Shown piece after piece: positions 14,290 to 20,835 of a stretch of DNA of 34,059 bases (position 1 is the stretch's first letter; each line of letters starts with the position of its first letter). Location of the stretch: positions 1 to 34,059 of IMG/VR virus record IMGVR_UViG_3300032516_001943. The stretch is one strand, 5' to 3'. Origin of the DNA: a virus. The notes beneath the pieces are model-generated. The model did no database searches and was not told where the DNA came from. It was given only the letters and a program-made list of their open reading frames with translations. A program made the position numbers and the translations under genes.

Positions 14290-14792
14290 AAGGACCCAAC
14301 AAAGCATTACAACTATTTGACCTATTGGATATAACCAAGATTTTTAAAGATGTTGGTTCTGAAATGTTTCTTGTTTACGGAACGGCTTTGGGTGCGTATC
14401 GAGATGGAGATTTTTTACCAGGAGATATTGATATTGATTTAGGTTCATTTGATGTAAAAAAACGAGATATTATCGCCGAAAAAATGAGAAAAAAAGGTTA
14501 TAAGGTTTCGGATATTCTTGACGACAACGGAATGTATCTTAAAGAAGCCCAGATGATTCATGCTAAACATTATATACATATTGATATATTTTTTTACAGA
14601 AAAGATGGAGATAAATATATTGCTTATAGAGATTTAATTGGAGAACCTTTTTCAGTAATTCCTATCGTGGAATTAGAGAAAGTTAAGTTGCTTGGGCGAG
14701 AATTTAATATGCTTTCTTCTGAACTTTTAGAACTATGGTATGGGGATTGGAAAGACAAAAATAATAAAATTCACGGCAGACTTCATGTTTAA
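14286..14792 (+). CDS. LicD-like nucleotidyltransferase-fold transferase
   Basis: A 168-residue LicD-type protein with intact catalytic pattern: MFLVYGTALGAYRDGDF (residues 27-43), metal-binding Asp residues in GDIDIDLG (46-53: D47, D49, D51) and a third acidic position in HIDIFFY (D100). The C-terminal WYGDWKDKNNKIHG segment is shared with the other copies. LicD enzymes transfer phosphocholine from CDP-choline to cell-surface glycans. Here CMP-activated phosphonate, predicted from the PEP mutase genes, is a possible donor. The gene starts directly after a terminator-like hairpin and a mini frame, and its stop lies in a 16-base tandem duplication. Confidence 0.75.
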   Translation: MKGPNKALQLFDLLDITKIFKDVGSEMFLVYGTALGAYRDGDFLPGDIDIDLGSFDVKKRDIIAEKMRKKGYKVSDILDDNGMYLKEAQMIHAKHYIHIDIFFYRKDGDKYIAYRDLIGEPFSVIPIVELEKVKLLGREFNMLSSELLELWYGDWKDKNNKIHGRLHV

Positions 14793-14809
14793 AAGACTTC
14801 ATGTTTAAA
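14778..14809 (+). repeat. 16-base tandem duplication at a gene junction
   Basis: AGACTTCATGTTTAAA occurs twice in a row (14778-14793, 14794-14809). The first copy supplies the stop of the LicD-like gene, the second the ATG of the next gene. With a single copy the two genes would overlap, so the duplication has pulled them apart. Confidence 0.9.
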
Positions 14810-15661
14810 AGAATTATAGATTCATATAATAAAGAAATTAAGGACTTTCCAGAAGTTGGTCCTTATTCTTCTTCTGGTCTATGGACAGGAGCGGAAAAAC
14901 CTTACAAAGATTTAAAGAAACGTTTGGAGAATTTTGGTTCGGATATTATTTCTAGCGGTCTTTCCTTATCAAGGGATGTAATCAATGAAGAACGTATAGG
15001 TAGATATATAACATTGTGGAAACGCCTATTGAATTTAGATTTAAAGTTTCTTGAATATCCTAAAAAATTCGGTTTTAAAATGGTTCGATTTGGAGATATA
15101 TCAACTATTGGAATCGCAACCAGATTTTTATATTATGCTTCAAGAATAAATGAACTGACAAAGAGTGTGATTGAAATAGGAGGTTCATTTGGCGGAGTTC
15201 CATTTCATTTGTTCAGAGATTTTGACTTTAAAGGATTGTATATAGGTTTTGATTTACCTCATTCTTTACTTTTGGCAAAGTATTTTCTTACCGAGATGTT
15301 CCCTGAAAAACGATTCCAATTTTATGGAGAGACCGTGGACAAACCAGATATAATTTTACTTCCGCATTTTGCGATTAAAGACTTCAAGATTAAATGCGAT
15401 ATGGTTTTCAATGCTCACAGTTTATCGGAAATGGGTACTCTGCAAATAGAAGAATATATAAAACAGGTCGAACGCCTTTCAAAGAAATATTTTCTTCATT
15501 TCAATCACGAAATGCAAACGACAAAAAAAGGCGAGGTAAAAAAGAATCTTAATCTGTCGAATTTATCAATTAAAATGAAAAGACTTTATAAACAATTTGA
15601 AATATTTTCAGGTGATGATACTTTGGATTATTTCGAATATCTATATGTTAAAAATAATTAA
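14801..15661 (+). CDS. Putative sugar O-methyltransferase
   Basis: A 286-residue methyltransferase-like protein. After a helical N-terminal domain, the SAM-binding loop reads VIEIGGSFGG (residues 123-132), followed by GFDLPHSLLLAKYFL (149-163) and VFNAHSLSEM (202-211). This order matches the family annotated as putative sugar O-methyltransferase (the NanM-associated group, TIGR04371 as I recall it), which occurs in nonulosonic acid and surface glycan loci. That fits the NeuA and NeuB homologues downstream. It would methylate a sugar or sugar acid in the cytoplasm. The gene end overlaps the next by 17 bases with the chosen start. Confidence 0.75.
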   Translation: MFKRIIDSYNKEIKDFPEVGPYSSSGLWTGAEKPYKDLKKRLENFGSDIISSGLSLSRDVINEERIGRYITLWKRLLNLDLKFLEYPKKFGFKMVRFGDISTIGIATRFLYYASRINELTKSVIEIGGSFGGVPFHLFRDFDFKGLYIGFDLPHSLLLAKYFLTEMFPEKRFQFYGETVDKPDIILLPHFAIKDFKIKCDMVFNAHSLSEMGTLQIEEYIKQVERLSKKYFLHFNHEMQTTKKGEVKKNLNLSNLSIKMKRLYKQFEIFSGDDTLDYFEYLYVKNN

Positions 15662-16922
15662 AGATTTATACCCACTGGGTATCCAGTTATTAGGTGAGAG
15701 TTACGATAAAGCTCTAGAATATATTGAGAAGATTCTTCCCAATAGAGAGTTACAAATTCCTCTTGAGATTATTGAGATAAAAAGCGGAACTAAACTGGAA
15801 CAATGGACTGTGCCAGATGAATGGGTCGTTAAAGACGCATGGGTAAAGTTCAAAGGAGAAAAGATTTTGGATTATAAAAAGAATCCATTATGTCTTGTTG
15901 TCTACTCTGCCCCATTTAAGGGAAAAATGACTAGAGAACAATTTTTGCCGTATCTGAATATTGCCCCCGAAGTGAACGCCTACGCATATAAGTATTCTTT
16001 CTATGAGAAAAAATGGGGATTTACTATTCCTCACGATTCGGTTTATAAAGACAATCATCTTCAGTTGGAAGAAGGCGAATATGAAATAATGATTGATACC
16101 GAATTTAAACCAGGAGTGATGAAACTTGGCGTTCACACAATTATAGGAAAGTCCGAAAGAGAGATTTTACTTTTTGCTCATCTTGACCACCCATATCAGG
16201 CAAATGATAACTTATCTGGCGTGGCATGCCTTATTGATTTAGCAAAGAAAATAAAGTGCGAACATACCGTTAAAATTATCTTTTGTCCTGAAACTATCGG
16301 GTCGATTGCTTATGGACTGACGCAGGACATCTCTAAAGTTGATTTTGTAATAGCTTTAGATTGTATAGGAAATGACAACTCGATATTGATTCAAAAAGCG
16401 TGGGATAAAGAAGCAAGAATAAATTTTGCTATTCACTTTGCCTTGCCAGATTTGATGGCGGATTATAGAAAGGGTGAATTCAGATATCTTATAGGTTCGG
16501 ATGAGTATTTCTTCAATGACCCGAAGATAGGAATTCCAGGGATAATGTTATCACGCTGGCCGTACCCTGAATACCACACTGAATTGGATAAACCTGAAAT
16601 AGTTAAGGAAGAAAAACTTATAGAAATTCAGAACCTTATTCTGAAGACTATTGATATTTATGAACAAGATTTTATCCCTGTTAAAAACTTCAAAGGCCCT
16701 TTGATGAGGTCTAAATACGGAGTTCAAACTGTCAGTAAAGATACCAATCGAGGGATTGATTATCTAATCTATGGGATTGATGGAGAGAAATGGCTTTCTC
16801 GAATAGCGATAGGTTTAGGATTGTCTTGGAACTTTTGTTATGACTTATTAGTTAAATTAGAAAAAGATGGTTATATCAGCCGTAATTCTGGCAAAGTCAG
16901 AAAGTCAAAGACTGCCAAATAA
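15645..16922 (+). CDS. DUF4910 aminopeptidase-like protein
   Basis: From ATG 15645 the protein has 425 residues; an upstream in-frame ATG at 15597 would add 16 residues lying wholly within the previous gene. The N-terminal region has WTVPDEWVVKDAWV, characteristic of the DUF4910 family. The M28-like zinc core is FAHLDHPYQANDNLSG (H179, H182, D188) with PETIGS (E216) downstream, and HTELDKPE near residue 325. A small winged-helix-like C-terminus ends the protein. The family is frequent in polysaccharide and nonulosonic acid clusters, where its substrate is not established. Its last 18 codons overlap the next gene in a different frame. Confidence 0.8.
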   Translation: MLKIIKDLYPLGIQLLGESYDKALEYIEKILPNRELQIPLEIIEIKSGTKLEQWTVPDEWVVKDAWVKFKGEKILDYKKNPLCLVVYSAPFKGKMTREQFLPYLNIAPEVNAYAYKYSFYEKKWGFTIPHDSVYKDNHLQLEEGEYEIMIDTEFKPGVMKLGVHTIIGKSEREILLFAHLDHPYQANDNLSGVACLIDLAKKIKCEHTVKIIFCPETIGSIAYGLTQDISKVDFVIALDCIGNDNSILIQKAWDKEARINFAIHFALPDLMADYRKGEFRYLIGSDEYFFNDPKIGIPGIMLSRWPYPEYHTELDKPEIVKEEKLIEIQNLILKTIDIYEQDFIPVKNFKGPLMRSKYGVQTVSKDTNRGIDYLIYGIDGEKWLSRIAIGLGLSWNFCYDLLVKLEKDGYISRNSGKVRKSKTAK

Positions 16923-17409
16923 AAATATACTTGATTTTCACGGAAAGTCGATGTTTCTTGTGAATGTAGAAAAATGTCTGCATATCTTTGACAAGGTTTA
17001 TGTAACTTCTGATGACCCAAAGATTCTTAAAATGGTGGAAAATATTGGGGCAATAGGCATACTGCGCGGAAAAGACCTATGCGGGTCGATACCCAATATC
17101 CCAGTTTATAGGCACGCTTTAGATTTTATGGGAGAAATTGACGGAATTGTAGCGGTTCAAGCAAATAGTCCGAATGTTCCGTTAAATACGATTGCTCTGG
17201 TTAAAAAGTTAATGGAACTTGGCGGAGAAGAAGTTATGACTTGTCATTCTGATTATTCTTTCTACGGTTCAGTTTGGGGACTGACGAGGAATCTTATCAT
17301 TCAGTATGAGGATTTCTATAAACCAAAACCTAATATACTGATAGTTGATGATTCTATTGATATTCATACCAAAGAAGATTATTTGAACTCATTAAAACAT
17401 GGAAAATAA
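16867..17409 (+). CDS. neuA: CMP-sugar acid synthetase (NeuA-like)
   Basis: The 180-residue protein carries the cytidylyltransferase signature of CMP-nonulosonate synthetases: AVILAKSESQRLPNKNI (residues 5-21), VYVTSDDPKIL, VQANSPNVPL (the family's LQPTSPLR position) and the C-terminal DIHTKEDY (the DIDTPED motif). The start at 16867 is needed to include the N-terminal motif, giving a 56-base overlap with the preceding gene. Usual length is about 220-230 residues, so it is shortened. The first motif has Ser-Glu-Ser in place of the more common Gly-Gly-Ser. It would activate the NeuB product with CTP for use by a glycosyltransferase. It overlaps NeuB by 11 bases. Confidence 0.85.
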   Translation: MVISAVILAKSESQRLPNKNILDFHGKSMFLVNVEKCLHIFDKVYVTSDDPKILKMVENIGAIGILRGKDLCGSIPNIPVYRHALDFMGEIDGIVAVQANSPNVPLNTIALVKKLMELGGEEVMTCHSDYSFYGSVWGLTRNLIIQYEDFYKPKPNILIVDDSIDIHTKEDYLNSLKHGK

Positions 17410-18106
17410 AATACTTTGCATAGCGGAAATTGGGCATAATTTTAATGGTAATCTTCGTCTTGCCAAAACAATGATTGATGAGGCAAAATCCTGCGGGGTT
17501 GATATTGTCAAGTTTCAACTTTATGATACAGATAAAATTAAAAAACCATGGCAATCAAGATATTTAGAATTGAAGTTTGCTGAACTTACTGCTGATGACG
17601 CTTTTGAACTCAAAGAATATTGCGATAAAAAAGGCATAGAATTCATGGCTTCCGCTTTTGATTGTGAACGGGTTAGGTGGCTCAAAGAAATGGGCGTTAA
17701 GCGGTATAAATTGGCTTCCAGGAGCATATATGATACAGAATTGATTGAATGTATGGAAGGGACTGGCAAACCGATAATTGCTTCACTGGGAATGTGGAAA
17801 GGAGATAATTTCCCAGTAATAAAAAATGCGGAGTTTCTTTATTGTATTTCAGAATATCCCGCCTATCTTAAAGAACTTCCAAAATTCGGTATTCAATTTA
17901 ACAATGAATATCAGGGTTTTTCAGACCATACTATTGGTTGTTATTGGGCAAGAGAAGCCGTTAAAAAAGGAGCAAAAATAATTGAAAAACATTTCACTCT
18001 TTCTCATGAACTTCCTGGACACGACCAGAAATGTTCTGCTGAACCTTACGAACTTAAAGACTTAATAACTTATATAAAACAACATGAACGCGGGATTGAC
18101 TTTTAA
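17399..18106 (+). CDS. neuB: Nonulosonate synthase (NeuB-like), SAF domain absent
   Basis: NeuB condenses PEP with a hexosamine or related sugar to make a nine-carbon acid. The TIM-barrel motifs are present: CIAEIGHNFNGN (residues 7-18, Glu10), VDIVKFQLY (34-42), GIEFMASAFD, YKLASRS, GKPIIASLGMW, SDHTIG and KHFTLSHELPGHDQKCS. The protein has 235 residues and ends after the barrel; the C-terminal antifreeze-like SAF domain that covers the active site of the partner subunit in cellular NeuB (about 345 residues) is missing. No gene for the hexosamine 2-epimerase is certain. The loss could alter substrate or require a host partner. Confidence 0.88.
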   Translation: MENKILCIAEIGHNFNGNLRLAKTMIDEAKSCGVDIVKFQLYDTDKIKKPWQSRYLELKFAELTADDAFELKEYCDKKGIEFMASAFDCERVRWLKEMGVKRYKLASRSIYDTELIECMEGTGKPIIASLGMWKGDNFPVIKNAEFLYCISEYPAYLKELPKFGIQFNNEYQGFSDHTIGCYWAREAVKKGAKIIEKHFTLSHELPGHDQKCSAEPYELKDLITYIKQHERGIDF

Positions 18107-18713
18107 AGATTTAGAAACTATCAAAGAAGTCTTCGATAAACTTGGAGTAAAATTTTTGATTACCTACGGAGCGTTACTGGGATTTTACCGAGACAAAACT
18201 TTTCTTCCTGGAGATGACGATATTGATATTTCTGTAATAGACAATATTGATTTGAAAACACGAAAGGAAATAGGTTGGAAACTTTATGACTTGGGATTTC
18301 AATCGCAACAAATAGCTTTCAATGTTTTTGGAAGAATGGAACCCTGTGAAATTGGTTATAACGGAGATGAAAATACAGGAATAATTGTTTGTCAGAGAAA
18401 TTTTAAGTTCACAATATTCTTTTTTAAATCTGTATTTTGTGAACAACATGATTGGGAATATGTTTGTATTCCTAAACTAGGAGCGATGAAACTTATTTCA
18501 ACTCCTGCAAAATTCTTTACTGAATTTGGAGAGATAAAAATAAACAAGAAAAAATATCTCACTCCCAGTCCGATTGAAGATTATCTTTCGTTTACCTATT
18601 TTGATAACTGGAAAGACAAAACTGACAGACGCCATGGATTCACATATCCTGAAATGCACGCTAAAGAAAGTCTTACAAAAGAAGAAGTTAATTCAACACA
18701 AATATGGAAGTAA
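18084..18713 (+). CDS. LicD-like nucleotidyltransferase-fold transferase
   Basis: The third LicD-like protein (209 residues) has FLITYGALLGFYRDKTFLPG (residues 24-43) followed by the metal-binding DDDIDIS (44-50), the strongest match of the three to the canonical LicD motif. The C-terminal part has PIEDYLSFTYFDNWKD then RRHGF, shared in part with the other copies. It lies directly upstream of PEP mutase, overlapping it by 10 bases, and is thus the best candidate to transfer the CMP-activated phosphonate to a glycan. Donor and acceptor are inferred from context. Confidence 0.8.
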   Translation: MNAGLTFKDLETIKEVFDKLGVKFLITYGALLGFYRDKTFLPGDDDIDISVIDNIDLKTRKEIGWKLYDLGFQSQQIAFNVFGRMEPCEIGYNGDENTGIIVCQRNFKFTIFFFKSVFCEQHDWEYVCIPKLGAMKLISTPAKFFTEFGEIKINKKKYLTPSPIEDYLSFTYFDNWKDKTDRRHGFTYPEMHAKESLTKEEVNSTQIWK

Positions 18714-19450
18714 TTGAAGTACATAGCGGGTTATCAGCAATACTCGCAGAAAAATCAAATTATAACGCCTTTTGGATTTCATCTTTGACTCATGCTACGA
18801 GTAAAGGACTTCCCGATAATGAACTTGTGCCCTTAAAGGAACGGGTTGATTTAGTTTCGGAAATTAAACGGATTACCACTAAACCCATTATAGTTGATAT
18901 AGATACAGGAGAAAGTATTGAACATTTGCCTTTTTTAATCAGGTGGTTTGATAAAGCAAACGCTTATGCTGTGATTATGGAAGACAAGAAATATCCTAAA
19001 CAGAATTCACTTCTTGAAGACGCTAACCAAACATTGGAAGATGTGGATGTCTTTTGCAAGAAAATTAAAGTCGCTAAAGAAAATTCCGGCGAGATGAAAA
19101 TCTTTGCTCGATTGGAAAGTTTGATTGCGAAGAAATCTGTTTACGAAGCAATTCTCCGAGCTAAAGCATATATGGAAGCGGGTGCTGATGGAATAATGGT
19201 GCACTCTAAACAAAAAGTTGACTGTTCGGAAGTCATGAGGGTTGCTGAAGAAATAAGAAAGATAAACCCTACGATTACTTTGATTGCTGTTCCCACAACC
19301 TATACTCTCCCAAAAGAACATCCTTTTGAAATTGTAATTCACGCAAATCATCTCATGCGCGCGAGCATGAAAGCCATGCAGAAATACTTAAATGGCGAGG
19401 AGGTCGAACTCGCTTCAGTTGAGGAGATTTTTAATTTAGTCGGACATTGA
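18704..19450 (+). CDS. Phosphoenolpyruvate mutase
   Basis: PEP mutase rearranges PEP into phosphonopyruvate, forming the C-P bond that starts nearly all known phosphonate pathways. The 248-residue protein shows the diagnostic EDKx5NS signature, EDKKYPKQNS (residues 93-102), which separates mutases from other isocitrate-lyase-superfamily enzymes. Other matches are EVHSGLSA (5-12), the metal-site region VDIDTGES (64-71), IFARLES (133-139) and GADGIMVHSK (160-169). The length is somewhat short for the family (about 290) but the core is complete. It overlaps the LicD-like gene before it and the HAD gene after it (4 bases), so it is part of the operon. Relatives in cells are usually followed by the decarboxylase, as here. 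Confidence 0.95.
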   Translation: MEVIEVHSGLSAILAEKSNYNAFWISSLTHATSKGLPDNELVPLKERVDLVSEIKRITTKPIIVDIDTGESIEHLPFLIRWFDKANAYAVIMEDKKYPKQNSLLEDANQTLEDVDVFCKKIKVAKENSGEMKIFARLESLIAKKSVYEAILRAKAYMEAGADGIMVHSKQKVDCSEVMRVAEEIRKINPTITLIAVPTTYTLPKEHPFEIVIHANHLMRASMKAMQKYLNGEEVELASVEEIFNLVGH

Positions 19451-19800
19451 TGATATATATATTTGATATTGACGGGGTGGTTTGTGAAACAAAGAATGGA
19501 GAATATAAAAAATCTATTCCTATTAAAGATAATATCGGGAAAATAAACTTCTTATTCAAAGACCATACTATTATCTTCAATACAGCGAGAGGAACGAAAA
19601 CTGGAATCGATTGGGAAAATTTGACCAAACAACAATTCAAAAAATGGGGGCTTAAATACCATTTAATTTTATTTCAAAAACCCTACGGGGATTTTTACAT
19701 TGATGACAAAGCAGTCAACTCAAAAGATTTTTTTCGTTGGCATACCAGACAAACTCCTAATAAATTGGTTGAAAGGAAAAAATTACATTTCCACCGCTGA
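19447..19800 (+). CDS. HAD-superfamily phosphatase-like protein
   Basis: A minimal HAD hydrolase of 117 residues: motif I YIFDIDGVVC (nucleophile Asp7, acid/base Asp9), motif II FNTARG (residues 44-49) with TGIDWENLT, a Lys in FQKPYGD and motif IV FYIDDKAVN (83-91). This short HAD family occurs in sugar and capsule loci and may remove phosphate from a sugar phosphate. In this island it could act on a nonulosonate 9-phosphate or other intermediate, which is inference. Its last third overlaps the decarboxylase gene by 101 bases in another frame, and the conserved DDKAVN region lies across that gene's start. Confidence 0.75.
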   Translation: MMIYIFDIDGVVCETKNGEYKKSIPIKDNIGKINFLFKDHTIIFNTARGTKTGIDWENLTKQQFKKWGLKYHLILFQKPYGDFYIDDKAVNSKDFFRWHTRQTPNKLVERKKLHFHR

Positions 19801-20080
19801 TGAAGGCGAGGCGATAGGAGTAGCTTGTGGATATTATTTTGCAACAGGAAAAACTCCGACAGTCTTTATGTCGGCAGACGGTTTTTGCAATGCCTTGAAC
19901 CCGATTACAAGTTTGGTAATTCCTAATAAAATAAAAATGAAAATAGTAATTTCAATGGGTCGAAAAGAAGCGCAACATATTGTGATGTCGGACATACTGC
20001 AAGACCTAATCAAACTCATCAAAAAGAAAACGCGTGGAGCAAAAAACATTTCTATCGAACTTATTAAAAAGAAATCCTGA
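19700..20080 (+). CDS. Phosphonopyruvate decarboxylase, N-terminal (PYR) part
   Basis: The 126-residue product matches the thiamine-diphosphate pyrimidine-binding domain of phosphonopyruvate decarboxylase: FFVGIPDKLL (residues 11-20), ADEGEAIGVACGYYFATGK (33-51, with conserved Glu35), ADGFCNALNPITSL (59-72) and QHIVM (92-96). It stops where the central linker of cellular enzymes (total about 380 residues) would begin. The C-terminal half is encoded by the next overlapping gene in a different frame. Two-subunit decarboxylases exist in the related sulfopyruvate enzyme ComDE, so a natural split is plausible; an A-rich run near 20021-20030 also makes a frameshift possible. Confidence 0.85.
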   Translation: MMTKQSTQKIFFVGIPDKLLINWLKGKNYISTADEGEAIGVACGYYFATGKTPTVFMSADGFCNALNPITSLVIPNKIKMKIVISMGRKEAQHIVMSDILQDLIKLIKKKTRGAKNISIELIKKKS

Positions 20081-20414
20081 CTCTGTTATCATAGGTTCTC
20101 TGGGAACTATTTCTTACGACCTTGAACAAATACCCCATAAACATAAGATACTTGTCAAGGGAGCTATGGGTTGTGTTCTTGGTGTAGGTCTTGGTTATGC
20201 TCTCTATTCAAAGAAAAAAGTTATTGTTGTGATTGGCGATGGGGCTTTTCTTATGCGTATGGGGTCAATTTCGACAATCATGGCGTATAAACCCAAAAAT
20301 CTTAAAATATACATTTTGAATAATGGCAAGTATATCTCGACAGGAGGTCAAAAGATAAATTTTATTATTCCCAAACTTCCTCGTATTTTTAATTTAGTCA
20401 AATTTGTGATATAA
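20034..20414 (+). CDS. Phosphonopyruvate decarboxylase, C-terminal (PP) part
   Basis: This 126-residue frame, starting at GTG 20034, holds the diphosphate-binding domain: VIVVIGDGAFLMRMGS (residues 63-78, GDG at 68-70) and, 25 residues later, NNGKYISTGG (96-105), the ThDP metal-binding motif pair. VIIGSLGTISYDL and KGAMGCVLGVGLGYAL also match the decarboxylase family. It overlaps the N-terminal half by 47 bases. The enzyme pair would convert phosphonopyruvate to phosphonoacetaldehyde, the step that pulls the unfavourable mutase reaction forward. Combined length (about 250 residues) is much below that of cellular enzymes because the central linker is missing. Confidence 0.85.
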   Translation: MEQKTFLSNLLKRNPDSVIIGSLGTISYDLEQIPHKHKILVKGAMGCVLGVGLGYALYSKKKVIVVIGDGAFLMRMGSISTIMAYKPKNLKIYILNNGKYISTGGQKINFIIPKLPRIFNLVKFVI

Positions 20415-20415
20415 T
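20407..20415 (+). promoter_or_regulatory. Extended -10 promoter before the cytidylyltransferase gene
   Basis: TGATATAAT (TG 20407-20408, TATAAT 20410-20415) overlaps the end of the decarboxylase gene and lies nine bases before ATG 20425. Transcripts would start almost at the start codon. It is the same nine-base element as that at 2185. Confidence 0.55.
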
Positions 20416-20424
20416 AACCCCTAA

Positions 20425-20835
20425 ATGGAAATATATTTTCCTATGACTGCTGACATATTGACGGTTGGACATGTAAGATGTATAGAATATTTAAGCAAAC
20501 AGGGTTATGTAACGATTGGGCTACTTACAGATGAGGCATTAAAGGGATATAAAAAAAATATAGTTCCGTTCAAAGACAGGAAATACATCATGGATACGAT
20601 TGCCATGGCTATTGGTGCAGATGTAGTTCCTCAAGATACATTAGACCCTTCAAAAAACATCAGAAAATACAAAAGTGATGCGATTGCTTCAGGTGATGGA
20701 TGGGAAAAAGTTGAAGTTAATGCCATAAGGAAATATCGACTTAAAAAAATAGACATTAAATTCAAAGGAGAGAAGGGGAAGAGAGGAGAAAAAAACAAAC
20801 TTTATTCAAGCAGTAAATTAAAAGAAAAACTATGA
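20425..20835 (+). CDS. Phosphonate cytidylyltransferase (Fom1 N-domain-like)
   Basis: The 136-residue protein resembles the cytidylyltransferase domain fused to PEP mutase in Fom1-type enzymes, which makes HEP-CMP. Segments in order are FPMTADILTVGHVR (residues 5-18), TIGLLTDEALKGYK (30-43), DVVPQDTLD (66-74), IRKYKSDAIASGDGW (79-93) and SSSKLKEKL (128-136). The catalytic HxGH motif is TVGH (13-16): the second His is kept, the first is Thr. Activity may be reduced or the residue may be dispensable in this group. Encoding it separately from the mutase is unusual compared with Fom1. Its end overlaps the SDR gene by four bases. It would supply a CMP-activated phosphonate to a LicD-type transferase. 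Confidence 0.8.
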   Translation: MEIYFPMTADILTVGHVRCIEYLSKQGYVTIGLLTDEALKGYKKNIVPFKDRKYIMDTIAMAIGADVVPQDTLDPSKNIRKYKSDAIASGDGWEKVEVNAIRKYRLKKIDIKFKGEKGKRGEKNKLYSSSKLKEKL

